The position numbers and the translations under genes are program-made. A stretch of DNA of 64,000 nucleotides from Segetibacter koreensis DSM 18137. Its GTDB lineage: Bacteria > Bacteroidota > Bacteroidia > Chitinophagales > Chitinophagaceae. The DNA lies in contig NZ_KB893320.1 of NCBI RefSeq assembly GCF_000374045.1, positions 5,537 to 69,536 of the forward strand, read 5' to 3'. The notes below the pieces were generated by a model that saw only the letters and a list, made by a program, of their open reading frames with translations, was not told the DNA's origin and searched no databases. Position 1 is the first letter of the stretch. The number at the start of each line of letters is the position of its first letter. Of the stretch, positions 19,070-30,402 are shown one piece after another.

Positions 19070-22000
19070 ATGACGTTAGACCAATACATCGCTAGCCTAA
19101 ATAAAAGGTATAGACTGGGCAATGCAACTGAACATACCTTTCGTGGCGACCTTCAGCAACTGATAGAAAGCCTTGTTCCTGAAATAAGAGCAACCAACGA
19201 ACCTAAAAGACAAACCTGCGGCGCTCCCGATTACATCATTACAAAAAATGATATTCCACTGGGCTTTATTGAAGCAAAAGATATTGGGGATAAAGATCTT
19301 GACGGCGCAAAGAAAACAGGAAACAAAGAGCAGTTCGACCGCTATAAAGCATCTTTGAGTAACCTCATTTTTACCGACTATTTACACTTTCACCTGTATA
19401 GGGATGGACAATTTGTTACCAAAATAGCGATTGGCGAAATACAGAATGGTTCGATTGTTCCTGTTCCGGCCAACTTTGCCTCTTTTACCAACCTGGTAAA
19501 AGATTTTTGCACCCATATTGGACAAACCATTAAAAGCCCAAAAAAACTGGCTGAGATGATGGCCGGAAAAGCACGCCTGCTATCTGAAGTGATAGAAAAG
19601 GCATTAAGCAGCGATCAGGCTAACGAGGAAGACAGCAGTCTTAGGGATCAGATGCTTGCTTTTAAAGACATTCTCATACACGACATTACCGCCAAAGGTT
19701 TTGCAGATGTATATGCCCAAACGATTGCATATGGTATGTTTGCTGCTCGTCTTCACGATCCTACTCTGCCCACATTCAGCAGGCAGGAAGCGGCAGAACT
19801 GATACCAAAATCCAATCCCTTTTTACGGAAACTGTTTGGCTACATTGCAGGCCACGATATTGACGACCGTATCAAATGGATCGTGGATAGCCTTGTTGAA
19901 ATCTTTCTCGCATGTAACGTAGAAGAGATTTTGAAGAATTATGGCAAGACCACCAAAACGGAAGATCCTATCATTCATTTTTATGAAACCTTTTTAAGTG
20001 AGTACGACCCGCAATTGCGTAAAGCCCGTGGGGTTTGGTATACACCTGCCCCTGTGGTAAACTTTATTGTTCGTGCCGTTGATGATATTTTAAAAACAGA
20101 ATTTAACCTGCCGCAAGGTCTTGCAGATACCAGCAAAACCAAAATAAAAGTAAACCTTCAGGCGACCGATAAACGGTACAAACAAAACATTAAAACCGTA
20201 GAAGAAGAAGTACACCGCGTACAGATACTTGACCCAGCTACAGGCACATGAACCTTTTTGGCAGAAGTGATAAAGCAAATACATAAGAAGTTTGCCGGGC
20301 AGCAAGGCATTTGGAGCAATTATGTAAAAAGACATTTACTCCCTCGCCTCAACGGTTTCGAACTTTTAATGGCAAGTTATGCAATGGCTCATTTGCAACT
20401 CGATTTGCTATTAACAGAGACAGGCTACAAGCCAACAAAAGACCAGCGCTTTAAAGTGTTTCTTACCAACAGTCTCGAAGAAAGTCACCCTGATACAGGA
20501 ACGCTGTTTGCCAACTGGTTGAGTACCGAAGCGAATGAGGCGAACCGGATAATAAGAGATACGCCAGTGATGTGTGTAATTGGGAATCCACCATACGCTG
20601 TTAGCAGTAGTAATAAAAGCATAGATAGTGAAGGAAAGAAAACCTGGATTGGAAAATTAATAGATGATTATAAAAAGGATTTGAATGAACGAAAGATAAA
20701 TTTGGATGATGATTATATAAAGTTCATTCGGTACGGGCAGCATTTTATTGATAAAAATGGCAGTGGTATTTTAGCTTACATTTCTAATAACAGTTTTATT
20801 GATGGCATTACTCATCGACAGATGAGAAAACATTTATTAGAAAGCTTTGATAAGATTTATATTTTAGACTTGCATGGCAGTGCAAAAAAGAATGAAGCTG
20901 CTGTAGATGGAAGTAAAGATGAGAATGTTTTTGATATACAACAGGGGGTAAGTATCAATATTTTTATAAGAAGTGATTTAAATAAAAAGGGAAGGTTGAC
21001 GGAAGTAAATCATTTTGATTTTTATGGACGAAGACTTGACAAATATCATACGCTTAGTGAAAACACCCTGAATTCTATAAATTGGAACAAAATAGATATT
21101 AAAGAGCCTAATTTCTTTTTTGTGCCTAAAGATTTTTCAGGTGATAAAATATACAATGTTTCATTTTCTCTGTCTGATATTTTTCTTGAAAATGGTAGTG
21201 GAGTAAAAAATGAAAGGGACGACATTTGCAAGCAATTTACACGTAGTGAGATGGTTAATGTAATTAATGATTTCCGAAATTTATCGGAAGGGGAAATCAA
21301 AAGCAAATATCACGTAAAGGACACGCGTGATTGGAAAGTTCTAAACGCAAAAAAAGACGTACTTCAAAATAATAATGATAATTTTTATGTCCTTAATCTT
21401 TATAGGCCTTTTGATGAACGATATACATATTATACTGGGACAACTCGCGGTTTTATTGGTACTCCGGGTTCAAAACGGATGTATCATCTAATTAATAAAA
21501 ATAACATTGGATTGCTGACGTGCCGACAGCAAAGCACTTTTGATTTTCAGCATGTCTTTGTTACAAAACATATCTCAGACATTTGTTCTTTATCTTCACA
21601 AACTAAAGAGACAGGTTATGTTTTACCTCTTTATGTCTATCCAAATACGCCACTTTATAAAGCAACTGCAAGAATACCGAATTTAGATGTTTCAATAGTT
21701 GAATTGATTGGCGATAGTGTAAGTTTAACATTCACTAACGAAAAAGAGACAACGCCCAACACATTTGCACCGATCGACATTTTAGACTACATCTATGCTG
21801 TCCTGCATAGCCCTGCCTATAGAGAAAAGTACAAGGAATTTTTTAAAATAGACTTTCCAAGAGTGCCGTACCCAAAAGATGCAACTACCTTTTGGCAACT
21901 GGTAAAATTAGGCGGAGAGATCAGGCAAATACATCTGCTCGAAAGCCCGGTAGTAGAGCAATACATAACACAATACCCGATAGACGGAGACAATACTGTG

Positions 22001-22240
22001 CGCAAAGTAAAATACCAGGACGGCAAAGTGTACATCAACGAAATTCAGTATTTCGCCAACGTACCCGAGCTAGCCTGGAACTTCTATATAGGCGGCTACC
22101 AGCCCGCACAAAAATGGCTCAAAGACCGGAAAGACCGCAAATTAGAGTTCGACGACATTCTGCACTATCAAAAGATCATTGTTGCTTTGGCAGAAACAGA
22201 GAGGTTGATGAGGGAGATCGATAAGGTGGGTGTGGAGTGA
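19070..22240 (+). pseudogene. Single-polypeptide restriction-modification enzyme broken by TGA in motif I
   Basis: In one frame this would be a 1056-residue nuclease-methyltransferase of the type IIG kind. The N-terminus holds a PD-(E)xK nuclease (PDYIITKNDIPLGFIEAKD; P53, D54, E68, K70); a helical connector follows; then VQILDPATGT, the start of the SAM-binding motif, is cut by TGA at 20249-20251, where GGA (Gly) would give DPATGTGTFLAEVI. The same frame continues with NPPY (residues 506-509), marking an N6-adenine methyltransferase, and a long C-terminal target-recognition region. One G-to-T change explains the lesion. The two halves (19070-20251 and about 20258-22240) are otherwise intact, so it is recent, a reading error, or selected silencing. 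Confidence 0.88.
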
Positions 22241-22344
22241 ATGCCAGGATTCCTTGGCCATGTCTTAATTACCACCCCTTGAATTTTTTCAAGTCAGAGC
22301 AATACTGCAGAAACATCAACTATTCAAGTAAAAAAGCTAACTAA

Positions 22345-24959
22345 ATGAAGATCATAAAAGATCAATTTAAACTTCTTATATTGTATTTTATCTTGCCGGT
22401 CTGTTTGTTTGTTATATTTAAAAAACCGATAGAATCATTCTTAACAACTTTTTTAATCAATCCTGTTTTCTCTAAGATTTATCCGGCAAATTGGTCTTAT
22501 GATATTGCTATCTTTATATTGTTTTTAATTACATTAAAACAAATACTTCCCAGAACATTAAATGGTGTAATTATTCCTTTTAAGTGGTCTTGTATCACCC
22601 TCACGTACGGATGCATTTACGTCTTTTACAGAAAATACAATAGTGCATTTTTTTTACTCCATTTAGCTTTTATGATAAACTCAAACTTCTAGACTTATTT
22701 AGTATTACTCCCTTTATTGTTTTATGCAGTAATTATCTTTCCCATAAAAAAACAAAAGATTCAGTTAATTCAAATATAAATGGATGTACTACCGACAAGC
22801 CTATTGTCATCGATAAAAATGCAGACATACTTCGTCGCTATAAATTCATAGAAGAAATAGCAATCAAAATAAAGAATACAAGCTCAAAGGAGAGCTCGTT
22901 TCCTATTGGTATTGTCGCCGCCTGGGGAAACGGGAAAACCACATTCCTAAATACGTTAAAATTGGAATTTGCTAATCCTGATTTTATCGTTATTGATCTT
23001 AATGTTTGGAAATGTAGTAACACAAGCCAAATAATTGAAATCCTTTTTAACGTTTTAAAGGAGAAATTAAAACGTTATAGTTTGAATATTGGCAGTGAAA
23101 TTCAAAATTATATTGATACCCTATTAAAAGGCACAACAAATGAAAATTTCAATCGAGTAAAGAACTTAACGGAGATGTTTTTTTCTAATCCAAGTATTGA
23201 AAAGCAATATGATTCAATCAATAAAGAAATAAAAAAAATTAATAAAAAGATTATAATTCTTATTGATGATATTGATCGATTGGATAAACACGAAATTTAC
23301 GAAGTTCTGAGACTAATAAGGAACACAGCAAATTTTTCAAACACTTTCTTTATTGTCGCCTATGACAGAAATTACATTTTAAATGCTATTGAAGACATCA
23401 ATTCCTACCAGTCGCATGTATTCCTAGAGAAGATTTTTCAAGTAGAGTTTATACTGCCACCCATTAAAGATAAAGTTTTGCAGGATGCAATTACTAATGA
23501 GTTCGATGGTTTTTTAAGTAGTGAAAGTAAAAAAGCTTACCAGGAAATTCTTGACGCGGACTTACTACCATTTAATCAAACCAAAATTAACTTGGGGTCA
23601 CAATTTGTATTTAATCTTCGAGACGTAATACGGTTTGTAAACTCTTTAAAGTTGTCTTATGAATTTGTAAAAGAGGAAATATGCTTTCATGATTTTTATA
23701 ATTTAGAATTCATTAGGTTTAAACATCCAGAAATATTTGCTCAAGTTTACAAAAATTCTGCTACTTTCTTTACAACAGAAGCCACAAGAAATAACAATAT
23801 TATTGATGCCTACTCCTATTCATTAAGCCTCATAAAAGATGAAAATCTAATTGATACAAGAATTTTCAGGTTAGAAGAATATCTAAAAAACCACAGAACA
23901 GTTTATAAATTATCTAATGCAGATATTCTTTCCATAGTAAGTGCATATAATGCTTTATTTCCTCGACCAAATGGTATATCTCAAGGAGCAAATAAAGTTA
24001 TGAATTCACATTTATCAGTTACAAGACCGTCAATGTATGACAGATATTTTATTCTAGGAATTGAAGGTAAGCTGTCAGAAATTCATTTCAGTAAAATTCG
24101 GCAATTACCTTTTAGTGAGTTTAGCAGTGAGATAGCAGAACTAGCAAAAAACGAAGACTTATTGATAGAAATATCTGAACGGTTTCAGGAGATAAAAGAC
24201 TTTGATAATAAAGATGATTTTGAAAAGATTATAAAGACTATTTTTTACTTTGCTAACTTGCCTCATCCCGATAAAATAAAAAATTATGGATTTGATTCTA
24301 TTAGGTATGAAGGACAAAAGTTAGCTGAATTGTTAGGAGGCAAAAAAGTTTTAAAGTTTTACAATAGTACCGACGATTACAAGAATTTTCTCAACAAACT
24401 GTTTATAACAAATAATAATCACTACACATACACTAATGAATTTGTGAGCTCTCTATTGCACGAAAACTATTATTACATTCAAACAATAATGGTGCAGGAG
24501 GAAATAAGTGAAATATTACTTACAAATTTCATAAATGCTCTGAACAAAAGTGATAAATTATCAATTGGATTATGGCATCATTACTTGCGTTGTGAAGAAA
24601 GACGCGAAGTGCAAAATGTTGATTATACATACACGGTTAGTTATACAATAATTGAAGCGGCAAAGCCGTTGTTGAGGAAATTTATCCTTGAAAAGGATAT
24701 AGACAACTTTATTCGTATTACTATCCGACAAGACTCGCCTTTCAATGAAACGTATTTCCTTAATTCAAATATTCAAAACTTATTTAACCGAGATGAAATT
24801 TTTATCTGGTTACTTCGGAGAAGTCATAAACCGTCTAAGTATAAAGAAGAGTTTCTATGTTCATATGATTTGCTAACAACAAATAATGAGCATAAACAAG
24901 CTGGGGTGCCATTGAGTTTTTTTAAGGTGATACCTGTAAAGGAACCTTTCACAGAATAA
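22345..24959 (+). pseudogene. KAP-family P-loop NTPase split by a T8 frameshift
   Basis: Codons from 22345 give a membrane N-terminus (three or four helices) that stops at 22690-22692. The continuing frame is open from before 22700: KLLDLFSITPFIVL, then Walker A GIVAAWGNGKTTF (about 22910-22950), Walker B IILIDDIDRLDKHE (about 23255-23290) and a long helical C-terminus to 24959. Membrane helices placed before the Walker A, then the DDIDRL block, are the KAP NTPase layout. Adding one T to the T8 run at 22648-22655 joins both parts into 871 residues. KAP NTPases include phage-exclusion proteins such as PifA, so a defence role fits the neighbours (family knowledge plus inference). Confidence 0.82.
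22648..22655 (+). repeat. T8 homopolymer at the KAP NTPase frameshift
   Basis: Eight consecutive T in codons for AFF. The reading frame of the membrane domain and that of the ATPase differ by one base exactly here, and T9 would restore a single protein. Runs of this length can slip during replication. Confidence 0.7.
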
Positions 24960-25141
24960 ATTTTTGCTACCTAGGAGGCACCTTTCGTTCGAATTCCATA
25001 TTTCTCTACTAAAATGTCACTAAAATTCTGGGAGCTTATCCTTCCCTGCTAATGAGTGAATTTAAGATAAGTACGAAAAAAGTATTTTAAAGTAACATTT
25101 TATATGCTGAGCAAACATTAAAGAACTTGATTACTTATTCT

Positions 25142-26155
25142 TTATTCATCCACATCCTGCTCCAATTCCTGCTCCAATTCTTCTATGGTAGGAAGGCTAC
25201 CTTTCAAATCTTCAGGAATTGCGTGTGTCAGTTGATATTCAGATATTCCTATAGGCTTATTTATATCCTTCAAAGCATATTCCGCTACTATTTTGTTTTT
25301 GTCCTGGCATATCAGTAACCCAATCGTTGCCTGGTCATTTGGGTGCCTTAGCATGTCATCTACTACAGAAAGATAAAAATTAAGCTTGCCGGCATACTCG
25401 GGTTTAAATTCACCTTTCTTGAGTTCTATTACAATGAAGGCACGTAGCTTCAAATGGTAAAATAAAAGATCCAAGTAATAATCTTTTTGCCCCACTTCGA
25501 TGTGATATTGCTTTCCTACGTATGCAAATCCAGCTCCTAGCTCTACAAGAAATTTAGTTATGTGTTCTATCAGGCTCCTCTCGATGTCTTTTTCCTGGTA
25601 ATCATCAGCCATCGTCAGGAAATCAAAAATATAAGGATCTTTAAATACCTGTCGGGCTAGATCAGATTGTGGTGAGGGCAAAGTAGCTTCAAAATTTGTG
25701 ATTACGTTACCTTGCCTTATATGCAAACTGCTTTTGATCTGCAGGCTAAGAATATCTCTTGACCAGCCATTTTCAATGGCTTTTTTCATATAAAAAAGCC
25801 TTTGATTTTCGTCTTTAACCTTATCTAATATCACTACGTGATGCGCCCATGGTAATTGGGCAACGACCGGTTGCCCAATTTGAAAGGATGGGTAGGTCGA
25901 AGCAAACTGCCGCATATATTTTATGTTCCGGTGCGAGAATCCTTTCATATCAGGAAATTCGCGCCTCAAATCATCTGACAGCCGTTCTGTTAGTTTATCA
26001 CCCCAATTGGCCTGCTGTTGTTGTTCTAGTATAGTGTTACCTATTTGCCAATACAAAGAAAGCAGGTGTGCATTTGCACTCAAAGCAGCCTTTAGTCTAG
26101 CCTGCCGAATTTCAATTTTAATGCCTTCTAAAATTTTAGGATACACTTCTACCAT
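25142..26155 (-). CDS. DUF1016 (YhcG-like) PD-(D/E)XK nuclease-domain protein
   Basis: 337 residues. The N-terminal DUF1016 part has ALSANAHLLSLYWQIGNTIL and FPDMKGFSHRNIKYMRQFA with LPWAHHVVIL, all typical. The C-terminal nuclease fold shows DYYLDLLFYH and AFIVIELKKGEFKPEYAGKL, giving the D...E-x-K active-site set. Normal length, no lesion. This family is often found in restriction loci and other accessory regions. The acidic tail (EELEQELEQDVDE) is unusual. It is the only large gene of this defence cluster that appears intact. Confidence 0.9.
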   Translation of the reverse strand: MVEVYPKILEGIKIEIRQARLKAALSANAHLLSLYWQIGNTILEQQQQANWGDKLTERLSDDLRREFPDMKGFSHRNIKYMRQFASTYPSFQIGQPVVAQLPWAHHVVILDKVKDENQRLFYMKKAIENGWSRDILSLQIKSSLHIRQGNVITNFEATLPSPQSDLARQVFKDPYIFDFLTMADDYQEKDIERSLIEHITKFLVELGAGFAYVGKQYHIEVGQKDYYLDLLFYHLKLRAFIVIELKKGEFKPEYAGKLNFYLSVVDDMLRHPNDQATIGLLICQDKNKIVAEYALKDINKPIGISEYQLTHAIPEDLKGSLPTIEELEQELEQDVDE

Positions 26156-26471
26156 AGACCAAAAATAAAAGTATTTATCGAGTGCTACCAGTTAGCTAAA
26201 CTAACGAATCGCATATACCTAAAAATTAAAATAAAACAGTTTGTTAATTGTTTGTTGCGAGACTTATTTTAAGGCTTTTCGCGTATTTATACGCGCATTT
26301 TTAAATATTTTGATAGGATATTAGCAATCTCATAAATACTGGTAAAAGAGTTAACTGCCTGTGAGGTGTTAAAATAGTCTTTGAAAGGAAATAAGTGAAA
26401 ATTGGAAGGTAATTAAGGTCTTTATGAATTATTTACGTTAGTCAATAATTAAATTATAAAACCGAAATACC
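26156..26471. other. Intergenic region with a CGCGTA hairpin
   Basis: AT-rich gap between the divergent DUF1016 gene and the receptor gene. It contains CGCGTATTTATACGCG (26280-26295), a perfect 6-bp inverted repeat around four bases, in otherwise featureless sequence. It could be an operator for either gene; it lacks a T-run, so it is not an obvious terminator. Confidence 0.45.
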
Positions 26472-29264
26472 TTGCAAAGACTTGCTACCCTCGTTATCAC
26501 GTGCATTTTATTTTCTTTAGTCACCTTCGCACAACACACAACAATTAGCGGTTCAATAGAAGATACCATAAATAAGCAAACACTTCCCCGTACCGGTATT
26601 TCCCTCCTAAGAGATAAGGATTCTGTTCTAGTTAATTTTGAAAGAAGCGATAGCAAGGGAAATTTCAGTCTTAGAAATGTAAATGAAGGAAAGTATATTA
26701 TTCTTTTCAGCTATCCTTCCTATGCAGATTACATAGATACAATAAGTGTAAAAGCAAATGAGAACAAGTTATTGGGGAGGATAATGCTTACGCTCAAATC
26801 GAAAATTCTGCAGGACGTTTTAGTAAAATCTAAAGTTGCGGCCATAAGAATAAAGGGAGATACGACGGAATATACTGCCGATAGTTTTAAAGTGCGTGAA
26901 GGAGCCTCTGTAGAAGAAATGTTGCGCAAACTACCAGGATTGCAGGTTGACAAAGATGGTAAAATTACCGCACAGGGAGAGGAGGTCAAAAAAGTACTTG
27001 TTGATGGGGAAGAATTTTTTGGAAATGATCCTACAATGGCTACTAAAAACCTCCCTGCAGATGCAATAAATAAAGTTCAGGTTTTTGATAAAAAAAGTGA
27101 CCAGGCTGTTTTTTCCGGCATTGATGATGGCAAAAAAACAAAGACCATTAATCTGACGATGAAGGATGATAAAAAGAAAGGATATTTCGGAAAATTGGAA
27201 TTGGCCGGCGGTTTAAATGATAAATGGAATAATACATTAATGCTAAATTCCTTTAGGGCAAAAAGAAAATTCTCCGTGTATGGCATTATGAGCAGCACCG
27301 GTAAAACAGGGCTCGATTGGGGCGAGCAGGAAAAGTTTGGCGAAGGCATAGATTTGCAAACGAGCGACGACGGTGGTTTATATTTAAACAGCGGGGGCAA
27401 TGATGAATTTAGTCAATCTAATTTTTCTGGACAGGGTATACCAAAGAGTTGGAGCACCGGTTTAAACTACAGTAACAAGTTTAACAACGATAAACAAATC
27501 GTAAATGGCAACTACCGGTACAACAAACTCTTAACGCAAGGAGGGGCGAATACTTACTCTCAATTTATTCTTCCGGACACCGTCTTCTATCAACGCGACA
27601 ATAATACCTTTAATAGCAGCAGGCAAAGAAATTCTGTAAACGGCACTTACGAAGTGCAGTTGGACAGCTTTACTTCAATTAAAATAAAAGCTAACGCATA
27701 CAAGGGAACTGAAAGTTCTATTAGCAATTATGTTGCTCAATCCATAGACAAGGCAGGCAGCCGGGTAAACAGCAGCTCCAGATCTATCGCAACCAACGGC
27801 GACAATAGCAGCTTGAACAGCAACTTTGTCTTTAGAAAGCGCTTTAGGAAAATAGGAAGAACATTGTCGTTAAACTTCACCCAGGAATATCTTCAAACCA
27901 ATACAAATGGTTTTCTTAATTCAATTAATGATTTCTACGGAACAAATGATCAGATTATCAATACAAGCCGGATAGATCAAATGAAGCTGTATGATCTGAC
28001 AACCCGAAGTGTTTCTTCCAGGCTTGTATATACAGAACCGGTTGTTAAAAATGTTTTTGTTGAATTAAATTATGGCTTGGGAGTAAATAACAGCGATTCG
28101 AAAAAATTATCCTATGATAACACGGGCGATGGCAAATATGACGCTTTAAATGATACTTTCAGTAACAATTACAATTATCATATAGTTACTAACAGTGGCG
28201 GAATGGGGTGGAGATATAATAGTAAGAAAGTTAATGTCAGTCTCGGAAGTGATATTGCTCAAACTAACTATAGGCAAAAGGACATTTTCAAAGACACCTT
28301 ATCCACTTACAGCTATACCAATCTTTTTCCTAAATCAACCTTTACTTACAAGTTCAACAGCAATAGCAACTTCAATTTTTCCTATAATGGCAATACTCAA
28401 CAACCAACCATACAGCAAATACAACCCGTAAGAGACAACAGTAATACACTTAACATTTTCGTCGGAAATCCTAATCTTAAGCAGCAGTTCAGGCAGAGTT
28501 TTAATTTAGGTTATAACTCTTACAAGGTGCTGTCGCAGCAAAATATCTATACCTATTTTAATTTCAATACAATAAGGAATGCCATATCTTCTAATCAATA
28601 TACGGCGACGTCAGGAGATAGCATAGGAAAGACAATATATCAGTATGTGAATGTAAACGGAAATTATAATGGCTATGGAGGCGGAGGCTTTTCCTTTAAA
28701 TGGACAAAGCCTGATATACGTATTAGTCCAGGCTTGGGTATAAACATAAACAGGTCTAATAATATTGTAAATAATTTAAACAATGTTACAAACAATGAAA
28801 GCTATGAAATGCGCTTAGGATTAAGCAAATACAAAGAGAAAAAGTTTACTGTTTTTTTGAGCGCGAATGTGGCTTATAATCATTCCAGATCTTCTATAAG
28901 GCAAGATGTGAAGACAAAGTACTTCACACACACTGAAGAGTTCTATCTAAACTACACTCTTCCCTGGAAGTTTGAATTTAACACCAACGTTAATGCAGAA
29001 TTTAGACAAAAGACAAGCGCTTTTGATAGAAATAATAACGTTATTGTCTGGAACGCTTATATCGGAAGAAAGCTTTTCAAAAACGATAAAGGACTTATCA
29101 GTCTGAGAGGCAACGACCTGCTTGATCAGAATAAAGGTTTTTCCCGGTATATCGGATCAAACGTTGTCACCGAAAATTCCTACACGACGCTAAGAAGATT
29201 TTTCCAAATAAACTTTACATGGAATTTTTCCAAAACACCCGGCGGTGTTTCACCTTCTAATTAA
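26472..29264 (+). CDS. TonB-type outer-membrane receptor-like protein (OMP_b-brl_3)
   Basis: 930 residues. A signal peptide (LATLVITCILFSLVTFAQ) precedes a carboxypeptidase-regulatory-like beta domain (TISGSIEDTINKQTLPRTG), then a plug-like domain with GASVEEMLRKLPGLQVDKDG and VLVDGEEFFGNDP, and a long beta-barrel. No ATG is available upstream, because stops close the frame just before, so TTG at 26472 is the most likely start. Members of this family are outer-membrane proteins of unclear ligand in Bacteroidota. The GLPGLI gene starts 5 bp after the stop, the common pairing for this type. Confidence 0.88.
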   Translation: MQRLATLVITCILFSLVTFAQHTTISGSIEDTINKQTLPRTGISLLRDKDSVLVNFERSDSKGNFSLRNVNEGKYIILFSYPSYADYIDTISVKANENKLLGRIMLTLKSKILQDVLVKSKVAAIRIKGDTTEYTADSFKVREGASVEEMLRKLPGLQVDKDGKITAQGEEVKKVLVDGEEFFGNDPTMATKNLPADAINKVQVFDKKSDQAVFSGIDDGKKTKTINLTMKDDKKKGYFGKLELAGGLNDKWNNTLMLNSFRAKRKFSVYGIMSSTGKTGLDWGEQEKFGEGIDLQTSDDGGLYLNSGGNDEFSQSNFSGQGIPKSWSTGLNYSNKFNNDKQIVNGNYRYNKLLTQGGANTYSQFILPDTVFYQRDNNTFNSSRQRNSVNGTYEVQLDSFTSIKIKANAYKGTESSISNYVAQSIDKAGSRVNSSSRSIATNGDNSSLNSNFVFRKRFRKIGRTLSLNFTQEYLQTNTNGFLNSINDFYGTNDQIINTSRIDQMKLYDLTTRSVSSRLVYTEPVVKNVFVELNYGLGVNNSDSKKLSYDNTGDGKYDALNDTFSNNYNYHIVTNSGGMGWRYNSKKVNVSLGSDIAQTNYRQKDIFKDTLSTYSYTNLFPKSTFTYKFNSNSNFNFSYNGNTQQPTIQQIQPVRDNSNTLNIFVGNPNLKQQFRQSFNLGYNSYKVLSQQNIYTYFNFNTIRNAISSNQYTATSGDSIGKTIYQYVNVNGNYNGYGGGGFSFKWTKPDIRISPGLGININRSNNIVNNLNNVTNNESYEMRLGLSKYKEKKFTVFLSANVAYNHSRSSIRQDVKTKYFTHTEEFYLNYTLPWKFEFNTNVNAEFRQKTSAFDRNNNVIVWNAYIGRKLFKNDKGLISLRGNDLLDQNKGFSRYIGSNVVTENSYTTLRRFFQINFTWNFSKTPGGVSPSN

Positions 29265-29269
29265 ACTGT

Positions 29270-30028
29270 ATGAAAATAACTTATTTTATCATTACTTTTT
29301 TATTTTTTCGACTGAGTGTAAACGCACAACAACAAGAATTTATTGATAAAGGGAAAATAGAATTTGAACGCACGACTAACTTGTATAAACGATTGGAACA
29401 AGATGACGAAGATGGCAATTCAAGTATAATTGAGGCCTTAAAAAAAGAACTCCCTGAATACAAGACCTCTTATTTTAATTTATATTTTGATGGGAATAAA
29501 ACACTATATCAACCTGGACGGGTTGTAGAAACAGTTAAGAAAGTGCCGGAATGGATGCAAGGCCCTGCAGAAGATAATATTGTTTATTCTGATCTTTCGT
29601 CTAATACTTTCAGCAGCCAAAAAAGTGTCTTTGAAACTACTTACAATATTCAGGACAGCCTCAGAAATGCTCAATGGAAAATTACTTCAGACAAAAGGAC
29701 AATTGCGGGTTTTGAGTGTCGTAAAGCAACCACTACCATCATGGATTCTGTTTATGTGTTTGCTTTTTATACCGATCAGATTGTTCCCCGCGGAGGACCT
29801 GAGTCTTTTGCAGGTTTACCGGGTATGATACTGGGAATCGCGATTCCCCGTATGCATACTACATGGTTTGCAACCAAGCTCGAAGTGACAGAGCCGAACA
29901 CTAACGTAATCCTTCCACCAAAAAAAGGCAAAAAAACAAATGTAAGTTCCCTTAAAACTACCTTACAAAATTCTCTTAAACAATGGGGTAAATACGGGCA
30001 ACGGTATACTTGGACTATAATGATTTGA
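29270..30028 (+). CDS. GLPGLI family secreted protein
   Basis: 252 residues with signal peptide MKITYFIITFLFFRLSVNAQ. The family hallmark is present as FAGLPGMILGIAIPR, preceded by GFECRKATT and YVFAFYTDQIVPRGGPESF. It ends KQWGKYGQRYTWTIMI, which resembles family C-termini, so it looks complete. Known only as a Bacteroidota periplasmic or exported family, frequently encoded beside TonB-type receptors as here. Function unknown. Confidence 0.93.
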   Translation: MKITYFIITFLFFRLSVNAQQQEFIDKGKIEFERTTNLYKRLEQDDEDGNSSIIEALKKELPEYKTSYFNLYFDGNKTLYQPGRVVETVKKVPEWMQGPAEDNIVYSDLSSNTFSSQKSVFETTYNIQDSLRNAQWKITSDKRTIAGFECRKATTTIMDSVYVFAFYTDQIVPRGGPESFAGLPGMILGIAIPRMHTTWFATKLEVTEPNTNVILPPKKGKKTNVSSLKTTLQNSLKQWGKYGQRYTWTIMI

Positions 30029-30071
30029 TATTTTAGGTACTCATTTATACTTCTACCATAACAATTACGAA

Positions 30072-30335
30072 CTATTGCAAAAACGCTTTATCAATACAAA
30101 TACTTAAAAGATAAGGCTCCAGATTATCTACAGAAGAAAAAGACAAGAGCCTCAATATCTCATTACGTTTTTTTTGATAAAATACCTCTACGTAAAACTT
30201 AGGGAGCTGGTATAAAAGTATTGTAACATCAGAGTGTAAAGGAGATTCGCGGGTTGCAATACAAACTCCATGCTCCCATACAGCCTCTGCTTTAAGCTGG
30301 TTGTTGTCTAACAAATTAAACTCGTATAAGGTCAT
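30072..30335 (-). CDS. Small unknown protein, copy 1 of the MTLYEF family
   Basis: 87 residues beginning MTLYEFNLLDNNQ with ILLYQLPKFYVEVFY in the middle and SFSSVDNLEPYL near the end. These blocks recur in the genes at 32225-32473 and 41047-41297, so it is a real protein family in this genome. No membrane segment or known domain. This copy is the most divergent and lacks the small membrane-protein partner seen beside the other two. Confidence 0.75.
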   Translation of the reverse strand: MTLYEFNLLDNNQLKAEAVWEHGVCIATRESPLHSDVTILLYQLPKFYVEVFYQKKRNEILRLLSFSSVDNLEPYLLSICIDKAFLQ

Positions 30336-30402
30336 AAGAGCTGGTTTACCACTTAACGTGAGGCAAAACTACAACCAATAACAAAAGTGAAAAGAAAATG
30401 GC

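Noticed and set aside
20249-20251. TGA read as glycine (recoded genetic code)
   Set aside because: TGA is used as a normal stop in many intact genes here (for example kdp kinase, 32514-32657 gene), so the organism uses the standard bacterial code and the lesion is a nonsense change.
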